Source: Pseudomonas syringae (GTDB lineage Bacteria > Pseudomonadota > Gammaproteobacteria > Pseudomonadales > Pseudomonadaceae). Taken from it: a stretch of DNA of 64,000 nt. The DNA lies in the NCBI RefSeq assembly GCF_001698815.1, contig NZ_LGSI01000050.1, positions 1 to 64,000 on the forward strand, given 5' to 3'. The translations under genes were made by a program, and so were the position numbers. Each line of letters starts with the position of its first letter. Position 1 is the first letter of the stretch. Under the pieces are notes generated by a model that was not told where the DNA came from, searched no databases, and worked only from the letters and a program-made list of their open reading frames with translations. Positions 26,568 to 34,987 of the stretch are shown here, piece by piece.

Positions 26568-29054
26568 TCAGAAGTTGTAGGCCAGACGCGTGTAGTAATA
26601 CGAACCGCCGAAACCAAAGGGCGAGAACTGGCCGTATTTGTAGGCGCCGCCCCAATCGGTGATGCCTTTCTTGTCCGGGTAGACGTTGAACAGATTGTTC
26701 GCGCCCAGTGCCAGGGTCAGGCTTTTGGTCAGGGCGTAGGCGACGTCCAGGTCAGTGATCCATTTCGCCGAATAGGTGCGATCGTTGACCGGGTTGTTGT
26801 CGCCTTCGGTGTAGCTGCCAAAGCGGGTCACGGCCAGATTCAGGTCGTAGTCGTCGACCTTCCAGTTGGAGGCCAGAATCAGTTTCGATTGCGGCGTGGC
26901 AACGGTCAGGTCCTTTTGCAGGCGTCGATCAAACAGCTGGTATTGCGAGCCAAGGCCGGTGAGTGCGGCGGGGTTGGCCTGGAGTTTCTCGATCTTGGTC
27001 TGGTTCCAGTTATAGGCCGCGCTCCAGCGCACCTGACCATATTTGCCGAGGTTCTGGCGGAACTCGTTGACCACGTCCACGCCACGGGTGCGGGTGTCCA
27101 CGGCGTTGGTGTAGTACTGCGCGTACAGCGAAGGCGACAGGCCGTTGGCGGCGAGGATTTGCGACACCGCGCTGCCGCCCAGCAGGCTGGTGGAAACAAT
27201 GCGGTCACGAATCGCGATCTGGTAAAAGTCCGTGGTCAGGCGATAGTTGTCGGTGGGTTCGAAGGTCACGCCGAAGCTGTAGTTGAGGGATTTCTCCGGC
27301 TTCAGTTGTTCCGCGCCCAACGCTTTGGCTTCGGCGCTGTCCACCGGCAGCACCTTGACCGGCACCGAGACTTGCTGACCGTTAACGACGCCCGCCGAGG
27401 TGAAGGTCGATGAGGCATAAATCGTCTGCGCCAGCGACGGCGCGCGAAAGCCGTTATTGACCGTGCCGCGCAAGGCCAGACCGGGCAGGATTTCATAGCG
27501 CGTCGAGAACTTGCCGCTCCAGGTGCTGCCGATGTCCTGGGTGTAATGCTCGTAACGCCCGGCCACGCCCAGGTACCACTTGTCCGTCACGTCCATGCCC
27601 AGGTCGAAATAGCTGGCGACGTTGTTGCGGCTGATACTGCCGGCATCGGCGGTGCTGGTGCCGTTATAGGACGCAAGGCCCGGCAAGGGCGTCAGTCCGG
27701 CAAAAGGGCCGCTGGGCAGGACGTAATTGCCCGGCGTATAGCTGGCGTAATCCCCGGCTTCGATTTCAAAGCGCTCGAAGCGGTGCTCGAAGCCGAACGC
27801 CGCCTGCAGCGGGTTTTTCATGCCGATGTCGAAGCTGCGGTTGAAGTCCAGGTTGTTGGTCCACTGATCGAAGATCTGCGAAGCCAGATTGAACGAGGTC
27901 GGGCTGGTCGGCCCCCATGACGGGTTGATGGTGTTGTTGGCATTGAGCGTCGAATCGTCTTCGCCCCAAGTGGAGCTGGCGTCGTAATTCCAGCCGCCCA
28001 CTTCACCCTTGAAGCCACCGGCAATCTGGAAATCCTTGGTGCGGTTGCGACGTTGCGCGTGGATGCCATCCGGGTAGGGCGTGGCCGGGTCGCCCGCCAG
28101 GGAGTTGATTTCGTTGGGCCGATAGTTGCCGGTGACTTTGGTGGTTTCCATGTAGCTGAACGTCGAGAAGGAGTAGAACTTCAGGTCGTCCTGCAGGGGG
28201 ATTTCCAGGTTATAGCTGCCGTTGGTGACCTTCTCGCGGCCCAGCCCATAACTCGGGTTCCAGCCATGGCGATCAACCGTCTGGTCGCGGCTGTCGGGGC
28301 GACCGGCGGAGCCATACAAGTTGCCGGTGGCGCTGCCGGAGCGGCTGAAGGGTTCCTGCTCTTTGCTGTCCAGCGCCAGATTGAGGAAGCCGTCGTTGGG
28401 CAGCGGCAAGCCGTAATTGAAGGTCTGATGCGTGGTGTCGCCATCGCCGCTGCCGTAGCGGCCGAAACTGGTTTCGGCGCTGCCGCCGTTGTCGCTTTCC
28501 TTGAGGATGATATTGATCACCCCGGCGATGGCGTCGGAGCCGTATTGGGCCGACGCGCCGTCGCGCAGCACTTCGATATGGTCCACAGCGGAAACCGGGA
28601 TCAGGTCGAGGTTGACCGGCACCGCCGCCGTGCCAATCCGCGCCAGGTTGTTGATCAGCGCAGTGTTGTGGCGACGCTTGCCGTTGACCAGCACCAGCAC
28701 TTGATCGCCGGACAATCCGCGCATGGTCACGCCGCGCACCGACCACGATGTGCCGCCGCCGTTAATGGCTGGCAGGTTGAAAGACGGCAGCAAACGCGAC
28801 AGTAATTCCTTGAGCCCGACCTTGCCGCTGGCCTGCAACTGCTCGGCGCTGATCACATCGATGGGCGAAGGACTGTCGGCCACGGTTCGCGCCTGACCAC
28901 CGCGATTGCCGGTGACCACCACGGTGTTCAGTGTCTGGTCGTCACTGGCCTTGCCTTCGTTGCTGGCGGCCTGCACCTGAATGCTGCTGGCCAGCAGGCT
29001 CAACGCTGCGTAGGCCATGTAATCATTGGTCTTTCGGGGTTTGATGTTTTGCAT
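26568..29054 (-). CDS. TonB-dependent receptor (paralog 2)
   Basis: Outer-membrane receptor of 828 residues with a signal peptide, plug (SPIDVISAEQLQASGKVGLKE; IEVLRDGASAQYGSDAIAGVINIIL) and a barrel ending YYTRLAYNF. It closely resembles the receptor at 18114-20642 throughout the plug and in the final strand. The ATG at 29054 has AAGGAAGTGG as a strong ribosome-binding site. It heads the transcript that continues into the AsfA-like flavoprotein (41 bases), the ferredoxin and the peroxiredoxin. The receptor probably imports the substrate of that redox pair (inference). Confidence 0.92.
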   Translation of the reverse strand: MQNIKPRKTNDYMAYAALSLLASSIQVQAASNEGKASDDQTLNTVVVTGNRGGQARTVADSPSPIDVISAEQLQASGKVGLKELLSRLLPSFNLPAINGGGTSWSVRGVTMRGLSGDQVLVLVNGKRRHNTALINNLARIGTAAVPVNLDLIPVSAVDHIEVLRDGASAQYGSDAIAGVINIILKESDNGGSAETSFGRYGSGDGDTTHQTFNYGLPLPNDGFLNLALDSKEQEPFSRSGSATGNLYGSAGRPDSRDQTVDRHGWNPSYGLGREKVTNGSYNLEIPLQDDLKFYSFSTFSYMETTKVTGNYRPNEINSLAGDPATPYPDGIHAQRRNRTKDFQIAGGFKGEVGGWNYDASSTWGEDDSTLNANNTINPSWGPTSPTSFNLASQIFDQWTNNLDFNRSFDIGMKNPLQAAFGFEHRFERFEIEAGDYASYTPGNYVLPSGPFAGLTPLPGLASYNGTSTADAGSISRNNVASYFDLGMDVTDKWYLGVAGRYEHYTQDIGSTWSGKFSTRYEILPGLALRGTVNNGFRAPSLAQTIYASSTFTSAGVVNGQQVSVPVKVLPVDSAEAKALGAEQLKPEKSLNYSFGVTFEPTDNYRLTTDFYQIAIRDRIVSTSLLGGSAVSQILAANGLSPSLYAQYYTNAVDTRTRGVDVVNEFRQNLGKYGQVRWSAAYNWNQTKIEKLQANPAALTGLGSQYQLFDRRLQKDLTVATPQSKLILASNWKVDDYDLNLAVTRFGSYTEGDNNPVNDRTYSAKWITDLDVAYALTKSLTLALGANNLFNVYPDKKGITDWGGAYKYGQFSPFGFGGSYYYTRLAYNF

Positions 29055-29107
29055 GACAACCACTTCCTTGAGAAACCCTGGTATTGCCGCTTTCGTGCAC
29101 TCAGCTC

Positions 29108-29213
29108 GTTGGAGCGAGGCTTGCCCGCGAAGAGGCCAGAACACCTGTCCCTTATCTATGCCCAGCTACATCGACTTCGCGGGCAAGTCGGAACGCCGCC
29201 CGCTCTCTCCAAC
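29108..29213. repeat. REP-like inverted pair
   Basis: GTTGGAGCGAGGCTTGCCCG on the left and CGGGCAAGTCGG...CTCCAAC on the right, between the dioxygenase gene and the receptor gene, which run in the same direction. Confidence 0.85.
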
Positions 29214-29242
29214 GGGGTCGATATCAATCCGGATGGTCTCGT

Positions 29243-30142
29243 TCAGTCCTGCGCAGTGCGCCGCACGCGGTGGGGAATGTCGTCGTCGGCGATCAGCACC
29301 CGTTCCATGCGACGCGGGTAGTCGCCGTAGTTGTAGATCGGGTAGTGCAGGGTGGCGCGGTTGTCCCAGAAGGCGACGGAATGCTTGCGCCATTTGAAGC
29401 GCACCTGATGCTCCGGCTTGTTGAATTCCTGATGCAGGCGCTCGATCAGCTGCTTGCTGCGCGCAGGCTCCCAGCCAATGATCGACGGGTTCTGCGAGAA
29501 GTTGATAAACAGGCTGTCTTCCCCGGTTTCAGGGTGAGTGCGCACCAGCGGATGGGCGAGGATCGGGTAGTGATAACCCACCGCATCCAGGGACTTCTTG
29601 AAGTCATGAACCACTTGCAGCGTGTCGATTTCCTCGCGCAAGGCTTCCGGCAAGGCGCGATACACCGCCCCGGCATCCGCCCAGACCGTATCGCCACCCA
29701 CTGGCGGCAAATCCACCGCGCGCAGAATCGCGCCGAACGTCGGCTTCAACAGCCAGCTGGTGTCGGTGTGCCAACGGCCAGTGGTGTTGGGCCCGTACAG
29801 CTTGCGCGCGTCCTGGGCTTCGATGAGGTGGGCGAAGGGTTTGCTGGTGTCGTTCTGTTGCGTAGTGGGATGCACATACAGTTCGCCGAACTCACGAGCG
29901 AAGGCGATTTGCTGTGCCGAATCAATGTCCTGATCGCGGAAGAAAATCACTTTGTGTTCAAGCAGCAGCGCACGGATTTCATCGCGCTGCGCGGCTGTGA
30001 TCGGCTGGCTTAAATCGACCCCGGAAATTTCTGCGCCGATGGTTGGTTCAAGGCGGTTGACCTGCAACGAACGGACAATCTGCAGTGGAGTAGCAAAGTG
30101 ATCATGCTGTGACTGAAGGTTTTTTTCGAGGATTGCGGACAT
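29243..30142 (-). CDS. TauD/TfdA family 2-oxoglutarate dioxygenase
   Basis: Fe(II)/2-oxoglutarate-dependent dioxygenase of 299 residues, the family of taurine, alkylsulfate and 2,4-D dioxygenases. The iron ligands are intact: His125 and Asp127 in GRWHTDTSW and the distal His266 in NRATLHYPIY. Arg277 in YPRRMERV is placed to bind 2-oxoglutarate. It is therefore a complete enzyme, unlike the tauD-like gene at 40074-40908, and differs in substrate-binding parts. Substrate unknown; alkylsulfate or sulfonate is favoured by context. It is divergent from the class II aldolase. Confidence 0.9.
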   Translation of the reverse strand: MSAILEKNLQSQHDHFATPLQIVRSLQVNRLEPTIGAEISGVDLSQPITAAQRDEIRALLLEHKVIFFRDQDIDSAQQIAFAREFGELYVHPTTQQNDTSKPFAHLIEAQDARKLYGPNTTGRWHTDTSWLLKPTFGAILRAVDLPPVGGDTVWADAGAVYRALPEALREEIDTLQVVHDFKKSLDAVGYHYPILAHPLVRTHPETGEDSLFINFSQNPSIIGWEPARSKQLIERLHQEFNKPEHQVRFKWRKHSVAFWDNRATLHYPIYNYGDYPRRMERVLIADDDIPHRVRRTAQD

Positions 30143-30546
30143 GGCGATGGAACCTCTCTTTGTTATTGATGGTTAACCTCCGCCTGGAGAGGGGTCGGGT
30201 AGGGAAGTCTGGTGATGCGGGAGTAAGGCCGGTTATGGATGATGCCGGCGTTGGAAACATATAAGCATAATGATTGTAGTTAATATGCTATTTTTTAATG
30301 ATTAGGTTATAACGAAAATGCATTTGCGGGTCGTTGGAGCGAGCGGGCGGCGTTCCGACTTGCCCGCGAATGATTCTCCTCGGTGAACCAGATCACCGCA
30401 TCATCATTCTTCGCGGGCAAGCCTCGCTCCAACGCGATAATCAATAAACAAATTTCATAATTAGCTTAGATTAAAATGTGCTTTTTAAATGTTTTCTTAT
30501 GCGCTTAGGCTACTTCAATACGTCTTTGACCCCTTGGAGCTACGCC
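30143..30546. promoter_or_regulatory. Divergent control region with REP pair
   Basis: A 404-base gap between the dioxygenase (minus) and the aldolase (plus). It contains a REP pair in the middle and two AT-rich flanks (30270-30320 and 30436-30500) that should hold the two promoters. The left flank has TTAGGTTATAAC, which recalls the inverted repeat at 20957-20979. No sigma-54 site was found here. Confidence 0.45.
30333..30433. repeat. REP-like inverted pair
   Basis: GTTGGAGCGAGCGGGCGG with CCCGCGAA on the left, and TTCGCGGGCAAGCCTCGCTCCAAC on the right. Confidence 0.85.
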
Positions 30547-31356
30547 ATGAGCAACGTCAGCGCATTACCTGTCCATTCCAACGTTACCGGTTCCGGGAGC
30601 TTGCGTGAGCGTGTCACGCCGGAAGAGTGGGAGGTGCGTGTCAAGCTGGCGGCGGCTTATCGACTGGCAGCGCAAAAACGCTGGACCGATCACATCTACA
30701 CGCACTTTTCCGCTCGTGTGCCGGGTGCTGAAGAGCATTTCCTGATCAACGCCTTCGGTTTGCTATTCGACGAAATCAGCGCCTCGAACCTGGTCAAGGT
30801 CGATATCGACGGCACCATCGTCGACGATCCTACTGGCCTGGGCATCAACTACGCCGGTTACGTCATCCACAGCGCGATTCATGCGGCGCGTCACGATCTG
30901 GTTGCCGTTCTGCACACCCACACTCGCGATGGCATCGCGGTTTCTGCGCAAAAGGGCGGGCTGCTGCCGATTTCCCAGCACTCGCTGGGGTTCTCGGGGC
31001 GCATTGCTTATCACGGCTATGAAGGCGTGGCGCTGGATCTGGACGAGCGCGAACGACTGGTGGCGGATCTGGGCGACAAGAGCGTGATGATCCTGCGCAA
31101 TCACGGCCTGCTCACCGGCGGAGTCAGCGTCGAACACGCGTTCCAGCAACTGCATCGCCTGGAATACGCCTGCAATATTCAGGTCGCCGCACAGTCTGCC
31201 GGCAACGCCGAGTTGATCTATCCGCCTGCCGAAGTGGTCGCCAAGGTTGAAGAGCAAGCCAAGGTATTTTCCAACGGTCACGGGCCGGGTGTTGCCCGTC
31301 ACTGGAACGCTCTGATTCGCGAGCTGGAGCGTACCGACACTTCTTATAAGGAGTAA
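30547..31356 (+). CDS. Class II aldolase/adducin family protein
   Basis: Zinc-dependent class II aldolase-like protein of 269 residues. The metal ligands are visible as His123 and His125 in LHTHTRDG and a third His in LRNHGLLTGG. HIYTHFSARVPG is the family N-terminal motif. Members split or epimerise sugar phosphates or related hydroxyketones, but many paralogs have unknown substrates. The ATG at 30547 has GGAG upstream. It precedes an ABC permease and ATPase on the same strand, so it may metabolise what they import. Confidence 0.88.
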   Translation: MSNVSALPVHSNVTGSGSLRERVTPEEWEVRVKLAAAYRLAAQKRWTDHIYTHFSARVPGAEEHFLINAFGLLFDEISASNLVKVDIDGTIVDDPTGLGINYAGYVIHSAIHAARHDLVAVLHTHTRDGIAVSAQKGGLLPISQHSLGFSGRIAYHGYEGVALDLDERERLVADLGDKSVMILRNHGLLTGGVSVEHAFQQLHRLEYACNIQVAAQSAGNAELIYPPAEVVAKVEEQAKVFSNGHGPGVARHWNALIRELERTDTSYKE

Positions 31357-31419
31357 CCGGGACTTTTCGCAGCCAAATCGTTTATGGGCCTGGCCCATCG
31401 TATTTTCTGGAAGACGCCG

Positions 31420-32292
31420 ATGTCTGCAAAAAATCTGGATGTTCGAGACGCCGACGCGGGCTTTCTGACAATCGACAAAGCTGCACCCCTTGATTCGACG
31501 ACGCAGCGTCGGGCAAACAGCGAGCGCTGGAAAACGCCGGATTTCGTCCTGCGCCTGCTCAGTCCTCTCGCACTATTGCTGCTCTGGGAGCTGGCGTCGC
31601 AAACCGGCCTACTGCCTGCGCGGGTGATCGCTGCGCCGTCGCAGATTGGTGGCACGTTGTGGGCGATGATCGAGTCCGGCGAGCTGGCCACGCACTTGTG
31701 GGTGTCATTGCAGCGAGCCTTGCTGGGCTTGAGCATTGGCGTGTGCATCGGCGTGGTCGCCGCGTTGTTTACCGGTTTGTCGAAGCGCGGCGAAGTGATC
31801 CTCGATTCGCCGATGCAAATGCTGCGCACCATTCCTTCGCTGGCGTTGGTGCCGCTGTTTATCCTCTGGTTTGGCATCGGCGAGTTCACCAAAGTCGCGC
31901 TGATCGTCACCGGCACTACATTTCCGGTGTACCTCAATCTGTTTTCCGGTATTCGCAATATCGATCCCAAGCTGATCGAGGCGGCCAATACGTTGGGACT
32001 CAATCGCCGGCAGTTGATCTGGCACGTGATCTTGCCCGGTTCCCTGCCGTCATTTTTCGTCGGTCTGCGTTACTCCCTGGGGATTTCCTGGCTGGCGCTG
32101 GTGTTCGTCGAGCAGATCAACACCACCGCGGGCATCGGCTATCTGGCCAGTGACGCGCGGGACTTCATGCGTACTGACGTGATTGTTATCTGCCTGCTGA
32201 TCTACAGCATCCTCGGGCTGGTCATCGACACCATCATTCGTACGCTGGAGCGCTATGCGCTGGCCTGGCGTCCAACATTTGTGAGGAATTGA
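31420..32292 (+). CDS. ABC permease (SsuC/TauC type)
   Basis: Inner-membrane permease of 290 residues from the BPD_transp_1 family of sulfonate, taurine and nitrate importers. Six membrane helices can be placed, with the coupling EAA motif at EAANTLGLNRRQLIWHVILPG near residue 190. I chose ATG at 31420 with GGAAGA upstream. It follows the aldolase gene by 63 bases and nearly abuts its ATPase. No binding protein is encoded in this transcript; the one at 33169-34155 converges on it and is a likely partner. Confidence 0.9.
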   Translation: MSAKNLDVRDADAGFLTIDKAAPLDSTTQRRANSERWKTPDFVLRLLSPLALLLLWELASQTGLLPARVIAAPSQIGGTLWAMIESGELATHLWVSLQRALLGLSIGVCIGVVAALFTGLSKRGEVILDSPMQMLRTIPSLALVPLFILWFGIGEFTKVALIVTGTTFPVYLNLFSGIRNIDPKLIEAANTLGLNRRQLIWHVILPGSLPSFFVGLRYSLGISWLALVFVEQINTTAGIGYLASDARDFMRTDVIVICLLIYSILGLVIDTIIRTLERYALAWRPTFVRN

Positions 32293-32294
32293 AC

Positions 32295-33107
32295 ATGGTT
32301 GCCCTGGACCTGCTGCACCCTGATTTTCATCCGGTTTCTGGCAACATCGCCCCCGTGCAACTGCGCAACGTGGTCCGTCAATTTGGCCAGCAACGGGTGA
32401 TCGACGGGCTCGATCTGGATATCGCGCCGGGTGAGTTCGTCGCCTTGCTGGGTGCCAGCGGTTCGGGCAAGACCACCTTGCTGCGAGCGTTGGCGGGTCT
32501 TGATGATATCGACAGCGGCAAGTTGCGGGTGCCAACTGCCCGCGCTGCGGTGTTTCAGGAACCGCGCCTGATGCCGTGGAAAAGTGCCTGGAAAAACGTG
32601 GTGCTGGGCCTGGACATTGATAACGCCAAGGATCGTGCGCTGGAAGCCTTGAGCGAAGTGGGGCTGACCCATCGGGTCGACGCGTTCCCCGCCACGTTGT
32701 CTGGCGGCGAGGCGCAGCGTGTCGCCCTGGCCCGTGCGCTGGTGCGTGAACCGAAATTACTGCTGTTGGACGAACCCTTCGCCGCGCTGGATGCCTTGAC
32801 CCGCATTCGCATGCATCAACTGATCATTGAGTTGTGGCGCAAACACACGCCAGCGGTGCTGCTGGTTACCCATGATGTGGACGAAGCCATTCTGTTGGCC
32901 GATCGGGTCATTGTGCTCGATCAGGGCAAGATCGCCGATGAGCTACGCATCGATCTGCCAAGACAGCGCAGCACCGCGCAAGCGGGATTCCAGGGGATTC
33001 GCACGCGCTTGCTTGGCTTGCTGGGCGTTGATCACGGCGCGAGCCATGCTGTTGGAGTTGCGCAGCCTGTGCAGGAGCACCTGCGCCGCTTTGCCAATGT
33101 GCGCTGA
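32295..33107 (+). CDS. ABC ATP-binding protein (SsuB/TauB type)
   Basis: ATPase of 270 residues. Walker A is GASGSGKT, the signature LSGGEAQRVALARAL, Walker B LLLLDEPF and the H-loop VTHDVDEA are all present. It powers the permease encoded just upstream. I chose ATG 32295 with GAGGA upstream; a TTG six bases earlier is possible. A stem-loop at 33117-33152 follows. Confidence 0.92.
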   Translation: MVALDLLHPDFHPVSGNIAPVQLRNVVRQFGQQRVIDGLDLDIAPGEFVALLGASGSGKTTLLRALAGLDDIDSGKLRVPTARAAVFQEPRLMPWKSAWKNVVLGLDIDNAKDRALEALSEVGLTHRVDAFPATLSGGEAQRVALARALVREPKLLLLDEPFAALDALTRIRMHQLIIELWRKHTPAVLLVTHDVDEAILLADRVIVLDQGKIADELRIDLPRQRSTAQAGFQGIRTRLLGLLGVDHGASHAVGVAQPVQEHLRRFANVR

Positions 33108-33116
33108 AAAACTGTG

Positions 33117-33152
33117 CTCTCAGCGCCTCAGGGTGAACTGCTGCGCTGGGAG
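33117..33152 (+). terminator. Hairpin between convergent transport genes
   Basis: CTCTCAGCGC pairs with GCGCTGGGAG (one G-U pair) around a 16-base loop, between the stops of the plus-strand ATPase and the minus-strand binding protein. No T-run follows, so it is a weak terminator candidate. Confidence 0.4.
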
Positions 33153-33168
33153 CTTTGAGCGCCTTTAA

Positions 33169-34155
33169 TCAGGGCTTCCAGATATCCACATCCTTGGCAT
33201 CGACTGCCTTGGGCAGCAGGCCGGCGGCAAAGAATGCGTCGGCGATTTTCTGTTGTTCGCCCAATTGATCAGCCTTGACCGGTTGCACGTCATAGCTGCG
33301 ATGCTGGTTGGCGATTTCCACGGTTGCCGCATCCAGATTGCCCCACAGCGGGCCGAGCAACTGCGCAGCATCGCGCGGATTGTTCTTCACCCAGCTGCCC
33401 GCTTGTTGCAGTTGCGCATAGACCAGTTTCAGTACCTCAGGATGCGCTTTCGCGTAGCTGGTGCTGGTCAGGTAATAGCGCTTGTAGGTCGCCAGACCCG
33501 TGCCGTCGGCGAGGGTGCGTGTCGGCAATTGACGCTGCACGCTGGTCAGGAAGGGTTCCCAGGTCACCCAGGCATCCACCTTGTTGTTCTCGAACGCAGC
33601 GCGGCCATCGGCGGGCGTCAGGTACGCCGGCTGGATGTCGGAGAATTTCAAGCCCGCCTTTTGTAGCGCGGCGATCAGCAGATAGTGGCTGCCAGCAGCC
33701 TTTGTCACCGCGACTTTCTTGCCTTTGAGATCCGCTAACTGCTGCAGCGGCGAATCCTTGTGCACGACAATCGCCTGAGCGGAAGGCGACGGGGTTTCTT
33801 CAGCGAAGTACGTCAGTTTGGCCTGCGCCGCCTGGGCGAAAATCGGCACGGTATCGGCCACATCGGCGCTGATGTCGACGTTGCCGATATTCAGGGATTC
33901 CAGCAGCGGCAAACCACTCGGAAATTCGTGCCAGCTCACGGCGATATTTTCCTTGGCCAAGGCTTTTTCCAGCGTGCCCTGGGTTTTCAGGATGGTAATC
34001 AGCGTCGACGATTTCTGGTAACCGATGCGCAGGGTTTCCTGAGCCTGAGCGGGCAGCATCAACGACCATGCAACGGCAACGGCAACGGCAACGGCAAGAC
34101 CGGCCAACAGCGGACGGCGAGGTAGGGATCGGCTTTTCGGGGTGGATTTGGACAT
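33169..34155 (-). CDS. Sulfonate-type ABC substrate-binding protein (SsuA-like)
   Basis: Periplasmic binding protein of 328 residues of the SsuA family, with LRIGYQKSSTLITILKTQGTLEKAL after the signal peptide and AWVTWEPFLTSVQRQ near the ligand cleft. Residues 20-29 of the signal peptide are an Ala-Val repeat that stems from a DNA microsatellite. It lies downstream of the ATPase gene at 34271 on the same strand, but a perfect palindrome separates them. It also faces the permease and ATPase at 31420-33107, which lack a binding protein, and is their likely partner. Confidence 0.9.
   Translation of the reverse strand: MSKSTPKSRSLPRRPLLAGLAVAVAVAVAWSLMLPAQAQETLRIGYQKSSTLITILKTQGTLEKALAKENIAVSWHEFPSGLPLLESLNIGNVDISADVADTVPIFAQAAQAKLTYFAEETPSPSAQAIVVHKDSPLQQLADLKGKKVAVTKAAGSHYLLIAALQKAGLKFSDIQPAYLTPADGRAAFENNKVDAWVTWEPFLTSVQRQLPTRTLADGTGLATYKRYYLTSTSYAKAHPEVLKLVYAQLQQAGSWVKNNPRDAAQLLGPLWGNLDAATVEIANQHRSYDVQPVKADQLGEQQKIADAFFAAGLLPKAVDAKDVDIWKP
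34071..34094. repeat. Hexanucleotide tandem repeat in a signal peptide
   Basis: Four exact copies of CAACGG on the plus strand encode alternating Val-Ala in the hydrophobic core of the SsuA-like signal peptide. Slippage would change the length of the core by two residues without changing the frame. Confidence 0.9.
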
Positions 34156-34199
34156 GGCGTACTCGAGTTTGGGTAGGAGATAGGAGGTTGTGTCAGGAT

Positions 34200-34255
34200 C
34201 TGTAGGACCGGCTTCAGCCGGGAGAACGTTCTCCCGGCTGAAGCCGGTCCTACAG
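34200..34255. repeat. Perfect 56-base palindrome
   Basis: CTGTAGGACCGGCTTCAG...CCGGGAGAAC followed by its exact reverse complement, without spacer. It lies between the ATPase gene and the downstream binding-protein gene and could stall or stabilise the transcript between them. Confidence 0.9.
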
Positions 34256-34270
34256 GACGAAGAGCGCGTT

Positions 34271-34984
34271 TCAAATCACATGCGCATGCTGCAATTGGGT
34301 CAACGCGGCGGCTTTCAGGCTTGCCAGCAGCGGGTCGCGGCGGTCCCGTGGATGGGGCAAATTGACCGGCAATTCCTCGCGGATGCTGCTCGGCCGATTG
34401 CCCATCACCAGCACGCGATCGCTGAGGTACAGCGCTTCATCGACGTCATGGGTGACCAGCAGCAGCGCGATGGCGTGGTGGTGCGCCAGTTGCAGCAGCA
34501 GGTCCTGAAGTTTCATCCGGGTGAAGGCATCCACTGCGCTGAACGGTTCGTCGAGCAACAACACGTTGGGCCGCGAATACAGGCCGCGAGCAATCGCCAC
34601 CCGCTGGGCCATGCCGCCGGACAGGGCTTTGGGCAGCGCCTGGGCAAAGCCGGTCAGGCCGACTTCCTCGATCAACTGCGCGACCCACGCCTTGTCGTAA
34701 TGACGGTCGTCGCTGAAGCCGATGTTTTGCTCCACGGTCAGCCAGGGCATGAGTCGCGGCTCCTGGAAAATGAACGCGACTTCCCCGGCGCTACTGCGCA
34801 GATCGCCCTGGTAATCCTTTTCCAGTCCGGCAACGATGCGCAGCAGGGTGCTTTTGCCGCAGCCGCTGGGGCCGAGCAGACTGATGACTTGTCGGGCGTG
34901 CAATTGCAGGTGAACGTTGTGCAGCACAGTGGTGGTGTCGAACGTCTTGCGTTCGACGCGGATATCCAAAAGAGCTTCGGGCAT
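34271..34984 (-). CDS. ABC ATP-binding protein (SsuB/TauB type)
   Basis: ATPase of 237 residues with Walker A GPSGCGKS, signature LSGGMAQRVAIARG, Walker B VLLLDEPF and H-loop VTHDVDEA. It is the third gene of an SBP-permease-ATPase operon and starts three bases after the permease stop. It belongs to the nitrate/sulfonate/taurine group. The first residues MPEALLDIRVERKTF are the usual start of the nucleotide-binding domain. Confidence 0.92.
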   Translation of the reverse strand: MPEALLDIRVERKTFDTTTVLHNVHLQLHARQVISLLGPSGCGKSTLLRIVAGLEKDYQGDLRSSAGEVAFIFQEPRLMPWLTVEQNIGFSDDRHYDKAWVAQLIEEVGLTGFAQALPKALSGGMAQRVAIARGLYSRPNVLLLDEPFSAVDAFTRMKLQDLLLQLAHHHAIALLLVTHDVDEALYLSDRVLVMGNRPSSIREELPVNLPHPRDRRDPLLASLKAAALTQLQHAHVI

Positions 34985-34987
34985 GAG

